A DNA stretch of 64,000 nt. It comes from an uncultured Bacteroidota bacterium. Its GTDB lineage: Bacteria; Bacteroidota; Bacteroidia; Flavobacteriales; Flavobacteriaceae. The notes below the pieces were generated by a model that saw only the letters and a list, made by a program, of their open reading frames with translations, made no database searches and was not told where the DNA came from. Where the stretch lies: assembly GCA_902559035.1 (NCBI GenBank), contig CACEGG010000003.1:1-64000 (forward strand), read 5' to 3'. Both the position numbers and the translations under genes were made by a program. Positions 54,007 to 62,655 of the stretch are shown here, piece by piece. Position 1 is the first letter of the stretch; each line of letters starts with the position of its first letter.

Positions 54007-54552
54007 TTAATTCCAATTAAATGATTGAATCAATTTTCTAATATTCTTGTTTACATGATTAATAGATGGTAGTAATGAATCGTAATTGGGTTTTGAATCA
54101 AAAAATAATGATCCGGATAGATAAAATTTATCAGAATCAGTTATAAAAAAATATGTATTTGATGGAGTATCTCCACTAAAAGAAAAATATTTTGCAAAAA
54201 CTTTTTTTTGCTCATCCACATACTCACTACTATTTACAAAAAAAGCATTTTCAGAGTTCTTATTAATTTTATCTGTAAAATCTGACTCAATTAAGCTTAA
54301 GTTATTGTCGATTTTAATGTGGGTAATGAATATAGTTGACCTTAATTTTAAATTCTTAATTTTTAAGTTACATCCCTCTTGAGTTAGAATTGACTTATCA
54401 TTAATCTGAAAAGAAAAACCACAATTATTTTGGTAAAGCTTATAATTTGGTGTTTGAAATTCTTTATACAAAAAAGCATTAGGCTTTGGAATTATTGGAT
54501 CATTGGAACATCCAAGAATAAAAAAAACAGTAAGCAATGAAATTCTTTTCAT
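54007..54552 (-). CDS. gldD: Gliding-motility lipoprotein GldD (divergent)
   Basis: A 181-residue lipoprotein with lipobox FILGC. The sequence follows the GldD pattern: PKPNAFLYKEF near the mature N terminus, NCGFSFQIN, and a well-kept C terminus SDKFYLSGSLFFDSKPNYDSLLPS ending in a terminal Trp region (SFNWN). GldD is required for gliding and T9SS-linked function in Flavobacterium, at the inner or outer membrane. It normally follows ssb and gldE; here gldE is missing between ssb and gldD. The divergence is high, so function could be altered. Confidence 0.8.
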   Translation of the reverse strand: MKRISLLTVFFILGCSNDPIIPKPNAFLYKEFQTPNYKLYQNNCGFSFQINDKSILTQEGCNLKIKNLKLRSTIFITHIKIDNNLSLIESDFTDKINKNSENAFFVNSSEYVDEQKKVFAKYFSFSGDTPSNTYFFITDSDKFYLSGSLFFDSKPNYDSLLPSINHVNKNIRKLIQSFNWN

Positions 54553-54712
54553 TTTTTTAAATCAGTTTCTGAAAGTAAGAAAAAGTTAACTCTGAACTAA
54601 AAATCAGTGTATAATATCTGATGAGTAAAAGAACTGTTGATGTTTTAATTTGATCAGGATAAAATTCTATCAATAAAAATGTATTTAACAATTTAAATTT
54701 TATGAGAAAAGA
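54553..54712. other. Noncoding gap at the usual gldE position
   Basis: 160 AT-rich bases between gldD and ssb. I see no ORF of useful length in any frame and no recognisable remnant of gldE (a CBS-domain membrane protein of over 400 residues). The only structure is a short inverted repeat, ATCAG...CTGAT, near 54605-54622. Confidence 0.6.
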
Positions 54713-55150
54713 TTAAAATGGTAGATCATCAGCCTGATCTTCAGGTGCTTTTGTTTCTGGTTGTGGGGCCGTCGGAGGAGTAAATGTAGAGGGCTCCGTC
54801 TGATTCATCTCGTTTTTATTAGATAAAAAATTAAATTCATTAACATGTATTTCTGTAGAATAGCGTTGAACACCATCCTCTGATTGCCACTTTCTAGTTT
54901 TAATTTTTCCTTCAACATAAATTTTATCTCCTTTGTTGAGATATTTTTCACAAATTTCAGCAGCTTTATTACGAACTACAACATTGTGCCACTCAGTATT
55001 TGAAACTTTTTCTCCAGTTGTTTTATTTGTGTAATTTTCATTTGTAGCAATTGGAAATCTACCGATGCAACCTCCACCATCAAAATGATGTAATTTAACA
55101 TCGTCTCCAAGATTTCCGATAAGCATTACTTTATTAAGGGATCCACTCAT
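54713..55150 (-). CDS. ssb: Single-stranded DNA-binding protein
   Basis: Protects single-stranded DNA in replication and repair as a tetramer. The 145 residues start MSGSLNKVMLIGNLGDDVKLHHF, with an OB-fold of about 110 residues (NTEWHNVVVRNKAAEICEKYL, VEGKIKTRKWQSEDGVQRYSTEI). A Pro/Thr-rich linker leads to the acidic tip DQADDLPF, which recruits partner proteins. It is downstream of mutY by 30 bases. Confidence 0.96.
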   Translation of the reverse strand: MSGSLNKVMLIGNLGDDVKLHHFDGGGCIGRFPIATNENYTNKTTGEKVSNTEWHNVVVRNKAAEICEKYLNKGDKIYVEGKIKTRKWQSEDGVQRYSTEIHVNEFNFLSNKNEMNQTEPSTFTPPTAPQPETKAPEDQADDLPF

Positions 55151-55180
55151 TTTATATGTATTATATTCAAATATAGGAAA

Positions 55181-56254
55181 TTACATCAAGAATCTTTCTA
55201 ATGTATTTATATATGATATTAGGGGTTTTGGAAAAGGATAATTGTTAAGGTTACTAATTGAAATACCTCGTTCAACAGGGCTTGAAGTTCTAATAATCCA
55301 GAATTTTAATTCTAAATTTTGATGTGATAATTTATGATTATGTATTTTGTCTAAATATATTTTTTCAAATGAAAATTTAGATTTATAATTTGATTCAAGA
55401 AATTCTATAATTATTTCATCATTTATTTTATCCATGCTCTCAATTAATGGAAAATTATATAAGTTCTGCCAGATATCTTTTTTTTTTCTTTTTTTAATTA
55501 TTATTTTTTTATAAAAATCCATCACAACTAAGTAATTTAAAGTTCTGAATTTTACAGTTGCATTTTTCTTCTTTACAGGAAAATTAAGGATAGTTTTATT
55601 TTGGTATGAGAGGCAATCCTTATTAAAAATACAATCACAACAACTGGGATTTTTTGGACGGCAAACAGTAGATCCAAAGTCCATTATTGCTTGATTAAAA
55701 TCTCCTGGATATTTTTTTGAAATCAACCTGAATAATACTTTTTTAAATTCTTTTACTGCAGTACTTGTATTAATGGTGATGCTTATTTCAAATAGTCTTG
55801 AAATTAAACGATATACGTTTCCATCTAACACAGGTCTAATCTCATTATTTGAAAATGAACTTATAGCACTTGCTGAGTAGTCTCCAATTCCAGGAAGTTT
55901 TATAAGTTCATCATAAGTTTTAGGAAATTTTGAATCATATTCTTTTACTACTTTTTGTGAAGCTTTGTGTAAATTTCTTGCTCTGCTGTAATAACCTAAA
56001 CCTTCCCAATTCTTCAAAACTTTTTGTTCTGATGAGATAGATAATGAATCAACATCTGGAAATAATTTCACAAATTTATTGTAGTAGGGTAACCCTTGTT
56101 TTATTTGTGTTTGTTGAAGGATAATTTCAGAAAGCCAGATTTTGTACGGATCTTTAGTATCGCGCCAGGGCAAAGACCTCTTATTGTCTGAATACCAGCT
56201 AATTAAATTTGATGCAAAATTTTTAGAAATTTTATTTAATAAATCTATTTTCAA
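55181..56254 (-). CDS. mutY: A/G-specific adenine glycosylase
   Basis: Removes adenine mispaired with 8-oxoguanine. The 357 residues have the N-terminal WYSDNKRSLPWRDTKDPYKIWLSEIILQQTQ, the helix-hairpin-helix LPGIGDYSASAI, and catalytic Asp in PVLDGNVYRLISRLF. The Fe-S cluster loop has CX6CX2CX5C spacing (CRPKNPSCCDCIFNKDC). The C-terminal MutT-like domain is present. It is divergent from HU. Confidence 0.96.
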   Translation of the reverse strand: MKIDLLNKISKNFASNLISWYSDNKRSLPWRDTKDPYKIWLSEIILQQTQIKQGLPYYNKFVKLFPDVDSLSISSEQKVLKNWEGLGYYSRARNLHKASQKVVKEYDSKFPKTYDELIKLPGIGDYSASAISSFSNNEIRPVLDGNVYRLISRLFEISITINTSTAVKEFKKVLFRLISKKYPGDFNQAIMDFGSTVCRPKNPSCCDCIFNKDCLSYQNKTILNFPVKKKNATVKFRTLNYLVVMDFYKKIIIKKRKKKDIWQNLYNFPLIESMDKINDEIIIEFLESNYKSKFSFEKIYLDKIHNHKLSHQNLELKFWIIRTSSPVERGISISNLNNYPFPKPLISYINTLERFLM

Positions 56255-56310
56255 AACAAATATTGAAATTATTAGAGCATTTTAAAAGATGAATAATGAA
56301 TATAAATTTA

Positions 56311-56318
56311 TATATTTG
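56311..56318 (+). promoter_or_regulatory. -7 element of the HU gene
   Basis: TATATTTG matches TAnnTTTG and predicts a start near 56325, about 30 bases before the HU ATG. No TTG stands at the ideal -33 distance. Confidence 0.45.
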
Positions 56319-56355
56319 GCACCTTAAAAAGTAAACATAAGTAAATAATAAGAAT

Positions 56356-56637
56356 ATGACAAAAGCTGAGATAGTTTCAAAAGTTTCCAACAATTTAGGA
56401 TTGGACAAAAACGAAGTTTTAGCAACAGTAGAAAATTTAATGGAAGAAATTAAAGGCTCATTAAATAATGGAGAAAATGTTTATCTAAGAGGTTTTGGAA
56501 GCTTTATAGTTAAGAAGAGAGCTGAAAAAACTGGAAGAAACATCTCAAAAAATACAACAATAAGAATTCCTGCACACCATATCCCGGCCTTTAAACCGGC
56601 TAAAGTTTTCGTAGAGGGTGTCAAGAAAAATAATTAA
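56356..56637 (+). CDS. HU/IHF-family DNA-binding protein
   Basis: Nucleoid protein that bends DNA as a dimer. The 93 residues include TKAEIVSKVSNNLGLDKNEVLATVE, the core GENVYLRGFGSFIVKKRAEKTGRN, and the arm with the proline-tipped RIPAHHIPAFKPAK. It is followed 10 bases later by a 30-codon ORF and then rng, a conserved Bacteroidota order. Confidence 0.95.
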   Translation: MTKAEIVSKVSNNLGLDKNEVLATVENLMEEIKGSLNNGENVYLRGFGSFIVKKRAEKTGRNISKNTTIRIPAHHIPAFKPAKVFVEGVKKNN

Positions 56638-56647
56638 AATTTAGATT

Positions 56648-56740
56648 ATGCCAAGTGGTAAGAAAAGAAAAAGACACAAAGTAGCTACACATAAGCGAAA
56701 AAAGAGAAGTCGTGCTAACAGGCACAAAAAGAATAAGTAA
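56648..56740 (+). CDS. 30-residue basic protein, AURKAIP1/COX24-like (probable ribosomal protein)
   Basis: Too short for the ORF track. ATG at 56648 opens 30 codons, starting MPSGKKRKRHKVATHKRKK and ending RHKKNK. About half the residues are Lys, Arg or His. The same kind of peptide is annotated in Bacteroidota between HU and rng as an AURKAIP1/COX24-domain protein, related to mitochondrial small-subunit mS38 and the tiny mycobacterial bS22. A structural ribosomal protein is the best reading, from recognition rather than a search. It likely shares the HU transcript. Confidence 0.85.
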   Translation: MPSGKKRKRHKVATHKRKKRSRANRHKKNK

Positions 56741-56759
56741 TATTCTTATTTCTGAACAA

Positions 56760-56880
56760 AATGTTCTTTGACATGAATCAAGTTTAGTGAATTTCAGCAC
56801 AAAAACTTTATTCCACGTAAATTAAAATCCTGTGAATCAAGTATAACCAGTTCACTTATGGTGAACATAAATTCAATATT
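56760..56880 (+). promoter_or_regulatory. rng leader with boxA-like motif, direct repeats and hairpin
   Basis: The 140 bases before rng hold three visible signals. ATGTTCTTTGACATG (56761-56775) resembles boxA of rRNA leaders (TGCTCTTTAACA in E. coli). TGAATCAAGT occurs twice, at 56774-56783 and 56833-56842. GTTCAC-TTATG-GTGAAC (56850-56866) forms a 6-bp hairpin 14 bases before the GTG start. Since RNase E/G enzymes commonly control their own mRNA, these are candidate autoregulatory elements; function is inferred. Confidence 0.5.
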
Positions 56881-58431
56881 GTGAATAAAGAAATTATAAT
56901 AAGATCTAATTCCACAGCTGTTGATTTTGCACTACTTAAAAACGGTAAATTAATTGAACTTCATAAACAAAACGATAGTAATAAATTTAATGTTGGAGAC
57001 ATTTTTCTAGCCAAAACTAAAAAAACTGTTTCTGGTCTTAATGCTGCATTTGTCAATGTAGGTTATGAAAAAGATGCTTTTTTGCATTATCATGACTTAG
57101 GGCCAAAAATATTATCATTAATTAAGTTCATTAAAGGTGTAAGCACAGGTAAATTAAAAAAATTTTCACTAGAAAAATTTCCCTTTGAATCAGAAATTGA
57201 CAAAGAAGGAAGTATTTCGGACGTTATAAGTCCAAATCAAACTGTTTTAGTTCAAATTATCAAAGAACCCATCTCAACTAAAGGGCCGAGAATAAGCTCA
57301 GAATTATCCTTTGCAGGCCGTTTTTTAGTTTTGGTTCCTTTTTCTAACAGAATATCTATTTCTCAAAAGATTGAAAGTAGAGAAGAAAAAAGCAGATTAA
57401 AAAGACTTGTACAAAGTATTAAACCTAAAGGTTTCGGTGTAATTGTAAGAACTGTTGCTAAAGATCAAAAAGTAGCAGCTCTTGATAAAGATTTAAAAAA
57501 CTTATTTAATCGTTGGACAAATCTTTGTAAAAGAATTCAAGGTTCAGATGTACCTTTAAAAGTACAAAGTGAACTTAACCGATCCTCTTCAATATTAAGA
57601 GATTATTTCAATGACAGTTTTACTGGAATACATGTTAATCAAAAATCCATGTATTCTGAAGTAAAGGATTATTTAAAGGAAATTGCTCCAAAAAAACAAT
57701 CTATAGTAAAACTTCACAAATCACACAATCCAATTTTTGAAGAATATGGAATAGAACGTCAAATCAAAACAGCATTTGGTAGAACCGTTACAATGAGTAA
57801 AGGTGCATACCTAATCATTGAGCATACTGAAGCTCTTCACGTTATTGATGTTAATAGTGGAAATCGATCAACAAAATCAAAAAATCAAGAAGATTCAGCC
57901 CTTGAAGTAAATCTAGTAGCCGCTACAGAAATAGCAAGGCAATTAAGACTTAGAGATATGGGTGGAATTATTGTAGTTGATTTTATAGATTTATTAAATC
58001 CAGAAAACCGAAAAACTCTTTTTGATCATTTTAAAAAGGAAATGGAGTCTGACAGAGCTAAGCATAAGATTTTACCACCAAGTAAAATTGGCTTAATTCA
58101 AATGACTAGACAAAGGGTAAGGTCTGAAATGGAAATCAAAACAATTGAGCCAAACCCTAATGAAAATGGTAAAGTTGAAGCTCCAATTGTTTTAATTGAT
58201 AAAATCTATGGAAAACTCGAAAAAATTCTTTTGAGTAAAAAATACAATAATGTAAAGATTTTTTTACACGTTCATCCATTTGTTGCTGCTTATTTAAAAA
58301 GCGAATACCCCTCAGTTAGAATGAGATGGTATTTACAACATAAAAGATGGATTAGTATTGTTCCAAGAGATGCATACACCTATTTACATTTTAGATTCTT
58401 TAACAAAGAAGGTAAAATCATAAATGCATAA
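56881..58431 (+). CDS. rng: Ribonuclease E/G family endoribonuclease
   Basis: Single-strand-specific endoribonuclease for rRNA maturation and mRNA decay. The 516 residues contain an N-terminal S1 domain (GDIFLAKTKKTVSGLNAAFVNVGYEKDAFLHYHDLG), the 5'-sensor region (GVIVRTVAKDQ), and the catalytic DNase I-like part (VIDVNSGNRS, GGIIVVDFIDLL). The length corresponds to RNase G; the long degradosome scaffold of RNase E is absent. The GTG start gives the family N terminus (NKEIIIRSNS). It ends at a strong terminator. Confidence 0.95.
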   Translation: MNKEIIIRSNSTAVDFALLKNGKLIELHKQNDSNKFNVGDIFLAKTKKTVSGLNAAFVNVGYEKDAFLHYHDLGPKILSLIKFIKGVSTGKLKKFSLEKFPFESEIDKEGSISDVISPNQTVLVQIIKEPISTKGPRISSELSFAGRFLVLVPFSNRISISQKIESREEKSRLKRLVQSIKPKGFGVIVRTVAKDQKVAALDKDLKNLFNRWTNLCKRIQGSDVPLKVQSELNRSSSILRDYFNDSFTGIHVNQKSMYSEVKDYLKEIAPKKQSIVKLHKSHNPIFEEYGIERQIKTAFGRTVTMSKGAYLIIEHTEALHVIDVNSGNRSTKSKNQEDSALEVNLVAATEIARQLRLRDMGGIIVVDFIDLLNPENRKTLFDHFKKEMESDRAKHKILPPSKIGLIQMTRQRVRSEMEIKTIEPNPNENGKVEAPIVLIDKIYGKLEKILLSKKYNNVKIFLHVHPFVAAYLKSEYPSVRMRWYLQHKRWISIVPRDAYTYLHFRFFNKEGKIINA

Positions 58432-58459
58432 AAAAGCGGCTAAAAGCCGCTTTTTTTTT
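58432..58459 (+). terminator. Intrinsic terminator after rng
   Basis: AAAAGCGGC-TAAAA-GCCGCTTTT forms a 9-bp stem with GC-rich core and 5-base loop, ending in nine T residues, immediately after the rng stop codon. It is the strongest gene-end terminator in the window. Confidence 0.93.
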
Positions 58460-58485
58460 GCTCAAAAAAAACCTAATTTACATTA

Positions 58486-58953
58486 ATGAAAAGTGAAAAC
58501 TTTACGATTAAAGAAATTGAATTTAAACTTAAACAGTACTGTTCCTATCAGGATAGGTGTCATAGTGAAGTTGAAAATAAATTATCAAAGTTCAATTTAA
58601 TTTCCCAGGCAAAAGATCAAATACTTTTTAATTTAATTAACGATGATTACTTGAACGAAACCAGATTTTGTAAAAGCTTTGTTAGAGGTAAGTTTAAAAT
58701 CAAAAATTGGGGAAAAAGAAGAATAATACAAGAACTGAAATCTAGGAAAATATCAGAATTTAATATTAAGAAAGGACTTAGTGAAATAAATGAATTTGAT
58801 TATCAAGAAAAATTTGAAAATCTATTTAATAAAAAATTATCATCTTTAGAAAATCTAAATAGTATTGATAAAAAGAAAAAAATCTTTTCTTATTTACAAT
58901 ACAGAGGATGGGAAACTAATTTAATCTATGAAAAAATTAATCAAATTTTATGA
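58486..58953 (+). CDS. recX: Regulatory protein RecX
   Basis: Modulator of RecA filaments. The 155 residues show the three-helix repeats typical of RecX: LKQYCSYQDRCHSEVENKLSKF, LINDDYLNETRFCKSFVRGKFKIKNWGKRRIIQEL, and the C-terminal KIFSYLQYRGWETNLIYEKI. recA is not nearby. It begins 27 bases after the rng terminator, and its last 26 bases overlap the next gene. Confidence 0.92.
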   Translation: MKSENFTIKEIEFKLKQYCSYQDRCHSEVENKLSKFNLISQAKDQILFNLINDDYLNETRFCKSFVRGKFKIKNWGKRRIIQELKSRKISEFNIKKGLSEINEFDYQEKFENLFNKKLSSLENLNSIDKKKKIFSYLQYRGWETNLIYEKINQIL

Positions 58954-60568
58954 TATATTATTAATATTAGCAGTTACAATTTTTTTTCAAAGCTGTACTA
59001 AGACTGTTGATTTAATAGCACATAATGGCAACATCTACACAGTTGATGAGAATTTTTCTAAAGCATCAGCGTTTGCAGTTGAAAATGGAAAATTTATTGA
59101 TGTTGGGTCTGACGATATATTATCAAAATACAAAAGTGATAATATTATAAATCTTAATGGCTCAACTGTATTACCAGGCCTTATTGATGCGCATTGTCAT
59201 TTTTACGGACTTGGACTTAATCAAAGTGTTATTGATTTAACTGGAACTAAATCTTTCAGTGAAATAATTGATAAAATTTCTAATGACGATAAGAAATCTG
59301 TTATTAGAGGAAGAGGTTGGGATCAAAACGATTGGACCATAAAGAAATTCCCTAATAAAACTAAATTAGATTTATTATATCCAGAAACGCCGATTATTTT
59401 AGAAAGAATTGATGGTCATGCCTATCTTGTTAATCAAAAAGCCCTGGATGTTGCTAAAATTGATGTTAATACCAAATCAAAAAACGGTACTGTTGTAATT
59501 GAGAATGGAAAGCTAACTGGTGTACTAATTGATGGTCCAATGTCTTTAATTGATAAAGCGTTTGGAAACATTTCTAATCAGGAGAAAATAGATGCTCTTT
59601 TAAGCGCACAAGATATTTGTTTCAAACATGGACTAACCACCGTAGATGATGCTGGATTATCAAAAGAAGTCATATTACTTATCGATAGTCTGCAAAAGAA
59701 AAATAAATTAAAAATGCGTGTTTATGCTATGATTAGTAATTCGACAGAAGATGTCAATTATTTTTTAGATAAGGGACCTATTAAAACTAGTCTTCTTAAC
59801 GTAAGGTCGGTAAAAGTTTATGGAGATGGAGCATTAGGATCTCGTGGAGCAACATTAAAGGAGCCTTACTCAGACGATAAACATAATTATGGAAAACTAG
59901 TAACAGATATTCAAAGCGTTAAAGAACTGGCAAAAAGACTGTCGAATGAAAACTTTCAAATGAATACCCATGCAATTGGTGATTCCACTATAAATATTTT
60001 ACTAAATGAATATTCAAAAGTTTTAGAAAATAAAAAAGATCCAAGATGGCGAATAGAACATTCACAGATTGTAGATCTAAACGATATAAATGGTTACAGT
60101 AAAAAAATACTACCCTCAGTCCAACCTACTCATGCAACCAGTGATATGTATTGGGCAGAGGATAGAGTTGGTCCAAAACGAATAAAAGGAGCTTATGCAT
60201 ATAAAGATTTACTAGAAAGATCTAAAGTCATAGGACTTGGGACCGATTTTCCAGTTGAAAAAGTTAATCCATTTCACACCTTTTATGCAGCTACAGCAAG
60301 AAAAGATTTAGACAATTATCCTGAGGGCGGATTTGAGTTTTCAAATGCACTATCCAGAGAAGAAACTTTAAAAGGAATGACTATATGGGCGGCTTACTTA
60401 AATTTTGAAGAAAACGAAAAAGGTAGTATTGAAAAAAATAAGTTTGCAGATTTTATAGTAATTGATAGAGATCTAATGAACGTAGATCTTGATTTAACAC
60501 CAAATACAAAAGTTTTAAAGACATATTTATCAGGTGATTTAGTCTATTCCAACACTAATTCCAACTAG
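58928..60568 (+). CDS. YtcJ-like amidohydrolase lipoprotein
   Basis: A 546-residue metal-dependent hydrolase of the amidohydrolase superfamily (amidohydrolase 3 branch). An N-terminal lipobox (FFQSC) indicates membrane anchoring outside the cytoplasm. Family motifs are LPGLIDAHCHFYGLG (metal histidines), GRGWDQNDWT, VYGDGALGSRGA, NTHAIGDSTINILL, and the catalytic aspartate in LGTDFPVEKVNPF. The substrate of such enzymes is generally unknown. It overlaps recX by 26 bases at the start and converges on a receptor gene with a 30-base overlap at the end. Confidence 0.9.
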   Translation: MKKLIKFYDILLILAVTIFFQSCTKTVDLIAHNGNIYTVDENFSKASAFAVENGKFIDVGSDDILSKYKSDNIINLNGSTVLPGLIDAHCHFYGLGLNQSVIDLTGTKSFSEIIDKISNDDKKSVIRGRGWDQNDWTIKKFPNKTKLDLLYPETPIILERIDGHAYLVNQKALDVAKIDVNTKSKNGTVVIENGKLTGVLIDGPMSLIDKAFGNISNQEKIDALLSAQDICFKHGLTTVDDAGLSKEVILLIDSLQKKNKLKMRVYAMISNSTEDVNYFLDKGPIKTSLLNVRSVKVYGDGALGSRGATLKEPYSDDKHNYGKLVTDIQSVKELAKRLSNENFQMNTHAIGDSTINILLNEYSKVLENKKDPRWRIEHSQIVDLNDINGYSKKILPSVQPTHATSDMYWAEDRVGPKRIKGAYAYKDLLERSKVIGLGTDFPVEKVNPFHTFYAATARKDLDNYPEGGFEFSNALSREETLKGMTIWAAYLNFEENEKGSIEKNKFADFIVIDRDLMNVDLDLTPNTKVLKTYLSGDLVYSNTNSN

Positions 60569-62344
60569 AAAACTTGTTCCTGGCATTGGGACTAAATTAG
60601 TCTCAGAGTATACCTCATCAAATATATTATTGACATAAATAAACAATCCTTTTTTATACATGATTTTGGAGTCGAGGATATTATAACTAGACTTGTCAGA
60701 TCGCTCAGCATACTTATAAACAAATGAATGATTTACATTTCGAATGTAATTCAAATTTAATTTAGATGTAAAATGATGTTTTAAAGAATTTAATGAATAC
60801 TTTGAAAAATTAATATTAGTTACGTAATTATTATCCTTAATATTGGTATAACCTAGGTTTAAATAATTTTGGTTTTGAAAATTATATCTAAAATCAAGTT
60901 CAAATCCGGTAGTTTTTAAAGAACCAATATTTACAGCATTCCACAAATCGTTCTCATTTTCTTTAACATAGTCAATAATATTTTTTGCTTTTCTATTAAA
61001 GAATGCACCTGAAATTTTAAAATTTGAGGTATTGTATTTGAAACCCAGTTCTGTTGAAGTTGCAGATTCAGGATTTAAATTTTCATTACCAATAGTCGTT
61101 CGATCACTATAATAAAGATCAGTGTAGGTTGGTATTCTGAAAGTCTTACCTATGTTACTGTACAATTTGAAATTTGAGTTTATGTTATATCCTATATCAA
61201 TTCCGGGAAAAGAATGAAATGACATATCTGAAAAGTAACTTACAGCTATTCCTGGTGATAGAACTAGTTTTTCATCAAATAATTTAAAGGTGTGATCAAC
61301 AAACAAGTTAACAGTTGTTCTATCGTGTTCTCCTAAATTATTACTTGAAATGTTTACAGTTGATAAATCTATACCAAAACCTGTAACACCAGAGTTAGAG
61401 AAATAAGAACCACTTAATTCAGCAGATACTTTATTGGTTTTATGTAGGTTTCTGTACACAGAGGGATTATCTCTAATGTAAATGTATTCATCTTGTCCTC
61501 TTCTCCAATATAGTCTGGGTTTAATAGATAACTTTTCAGAATTTATAGTTGTAGAAACACCTAACAAACTGGCTTGAGTTTCTTCATATTGTTCAGTAGC
61601 ACTTGGGCTTGCATAAAAACCATTAGCACCAAATTTATTTTCTGTAAATGATGCTATAACATCAATCGGAGATGACTTTAAGTTAAAAGAAGTTTTTACA
61701 AAATAATTATTTCTTTTGTAATCAGTATTATGTCTATAACCATCCGAGTTATTATTTGAAAAGCTAATTAAAGATTTTACTTTATTTGTTATTATTTTGG
61801 TTACTGTGGATATGTTTTTCTGTTCAAACGAACCGTAAGAAATTTCTTTAAGACTCAAATCTATCTGTTTCTTTTCACCTGTCACATCTTTAGTAACAAT
61901 GTTTATGGCCCCATTAAAAGCATTTTGACCAAAAATTCTAGCAGCTGGACCTTTAATTACTTCGATTCGTTCAATTAAATACAGTGGAAGAATCATATTC
62001 AATGTGTGATGGCCTGTTTGGGCATCATCCATTTTCATCCCGTCCACTAGTAACAAAGTTTGGTCAAAACCACCTCCTCTTATGTAAAGATCTCCCTGAA
62101 CACCACCAACACCTCTTCTTCTAACGTCAATTCCAGTAATTTCTTGTAAAAGATCAGAAACATTTGACGCTGGACTATTTTTAATATAATCAGAGGAGAT
62201 TATTTTTACGGTTCTAAAGTTCTTGGAAAAAGGGATTTCAAGTTTTGTTGTTGAAACTACTACTTCTTTCAGGTCAGTGGTGTCTTGCTGAGAAATAATA
62301 ATATTAAAAAACAGTAAAAATAAAAGTGCAAGACTTTTTTTCAT
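60539..62344 (-). CDS. TonB-dependent receptor, BtuB-like
   Basis: A compact 601-residue outer-membrane receptor. Signal peptide (LALLFLLFFNIIISQ), TonB-box-like DLKEVVVST, plug with LLQEITGIDVRRRGVGGVQGDLYIRGG and RIEVIKGPAARIFGQNAFNGAINIVTK, then a 22-strand barrel ending in FLVGISVGID. Size and plug resemble BtuB/vitamin receptors, but no cobalamin riboswitch precedes it, so the substrate is open. It lies 23 bases behind atpC on the same strand and may be co-transcribed with atpDC. Confidence 0.87.
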   Translation of the reverse strand: MKKSLALLFLLFFNIIISQQDTTDLKEVVVSTTKLEIPFSKNFRTVKIISSDYIKNSPASNVSDLLQEITGIDVRRRGVGGVQGDLYIRGGGFDQTLLLVDGMKMDDAQTGHHTLNMILPLYLIERIEVIKGPAARIFGQNAFNGAINIVTKDVTGEKKQIDLSLKEISYGSFEQKNISTVTKIITNKVKSLISFSNNNSDGYRHNTDYKRNNYFVKTSFNLKSSPIDVIASFTENKFGANGFYASPSATEQYEETQASLLGVSTTINSEKLSIKPRLYWRRGQDEYIYIRDNPSVYRNLHKTNKVSAELSGSYFSNSGVTGFGIDLSTVNISSNNLGEHDRTTVNLFVDHTFKLFDEKLVLSPGIAVSYFSDMSFHSFPGIDIGYNINSNFKLYSNIGKTFRIPTYTDLYYSDRTTIGNENLNPESATSTELGFKYNTSNFKISGAFFNRKAKNIIDYVKENENDLWNAVNIGSLKTTGFELDFRYNFQNQNYLNLGYTNIKDNNYVTNINFSKYSLNSLKHHFTSKLNLNYIRNVNHSFVYKYAERSDKSSYNILDSKIMYKKGLFIYVNNIFDEVYSETNLVPMPGTSFLVGISVGID

Positions 62345-62367
62345 AGAGACAGTAAAAAGTTAAAACT

Positions 62368-62646
62368 TTAGTCAGTTAATATAATGACTTTATTTTCTTT
62401 CATCTCAACAACTCCAGAACTAACTGATAAGTGTATTTCTTTTGGACTAATAACAGAAAATGAATCAGGCAAACTATTTGAATCTTCAATTTCACCAGAT
62501 ATTTTAACGGTACCTGAAATTAAAGTAGATACAATTGGAGCATGATTATCTAACATTTGAAAAGATCCATCAGTGCCTGGAACAATGACTGATTCTACAT
62601 CAGCTGTTAGTAATGTTCTTTCAGGACTTACTATTTCTAATTGCAT
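62368..62646 (-). CDS. atpC: ATP synthase F1 subunit epsilon (short form)
   Basis: Central-stalk subunit of F1. The 92 residues comprise only the N-terminal beta-sandwich (MQLEIVSPERTLLTADVESVIVPGTDGSFQMLDNHAPIVS); the C-terminal helical hairpin that inhibits hydrolysis in E. coli is absent. This short form is usual in Bacteroidota. It follows atpD by 9 bases. Confidence 0.95.
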   Translation of the reverse strand: MQLEIVSPERTLLTADVESVIVPGTDGSFQMLDNHAPIVSTLISGTVKISGEIEDSNSLPDSFSVISPKEIHLSVSSGVVEMKENKVIILTD

Positions 62647-62655
62647 AGTCTAGTT

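Noticed and set aside
58432-58459. Possible bidirectional terminator
   Set aside because: Only plus-strand genes flank it, and the long T run is on the plus side, so it was kept as the rng terminator only.
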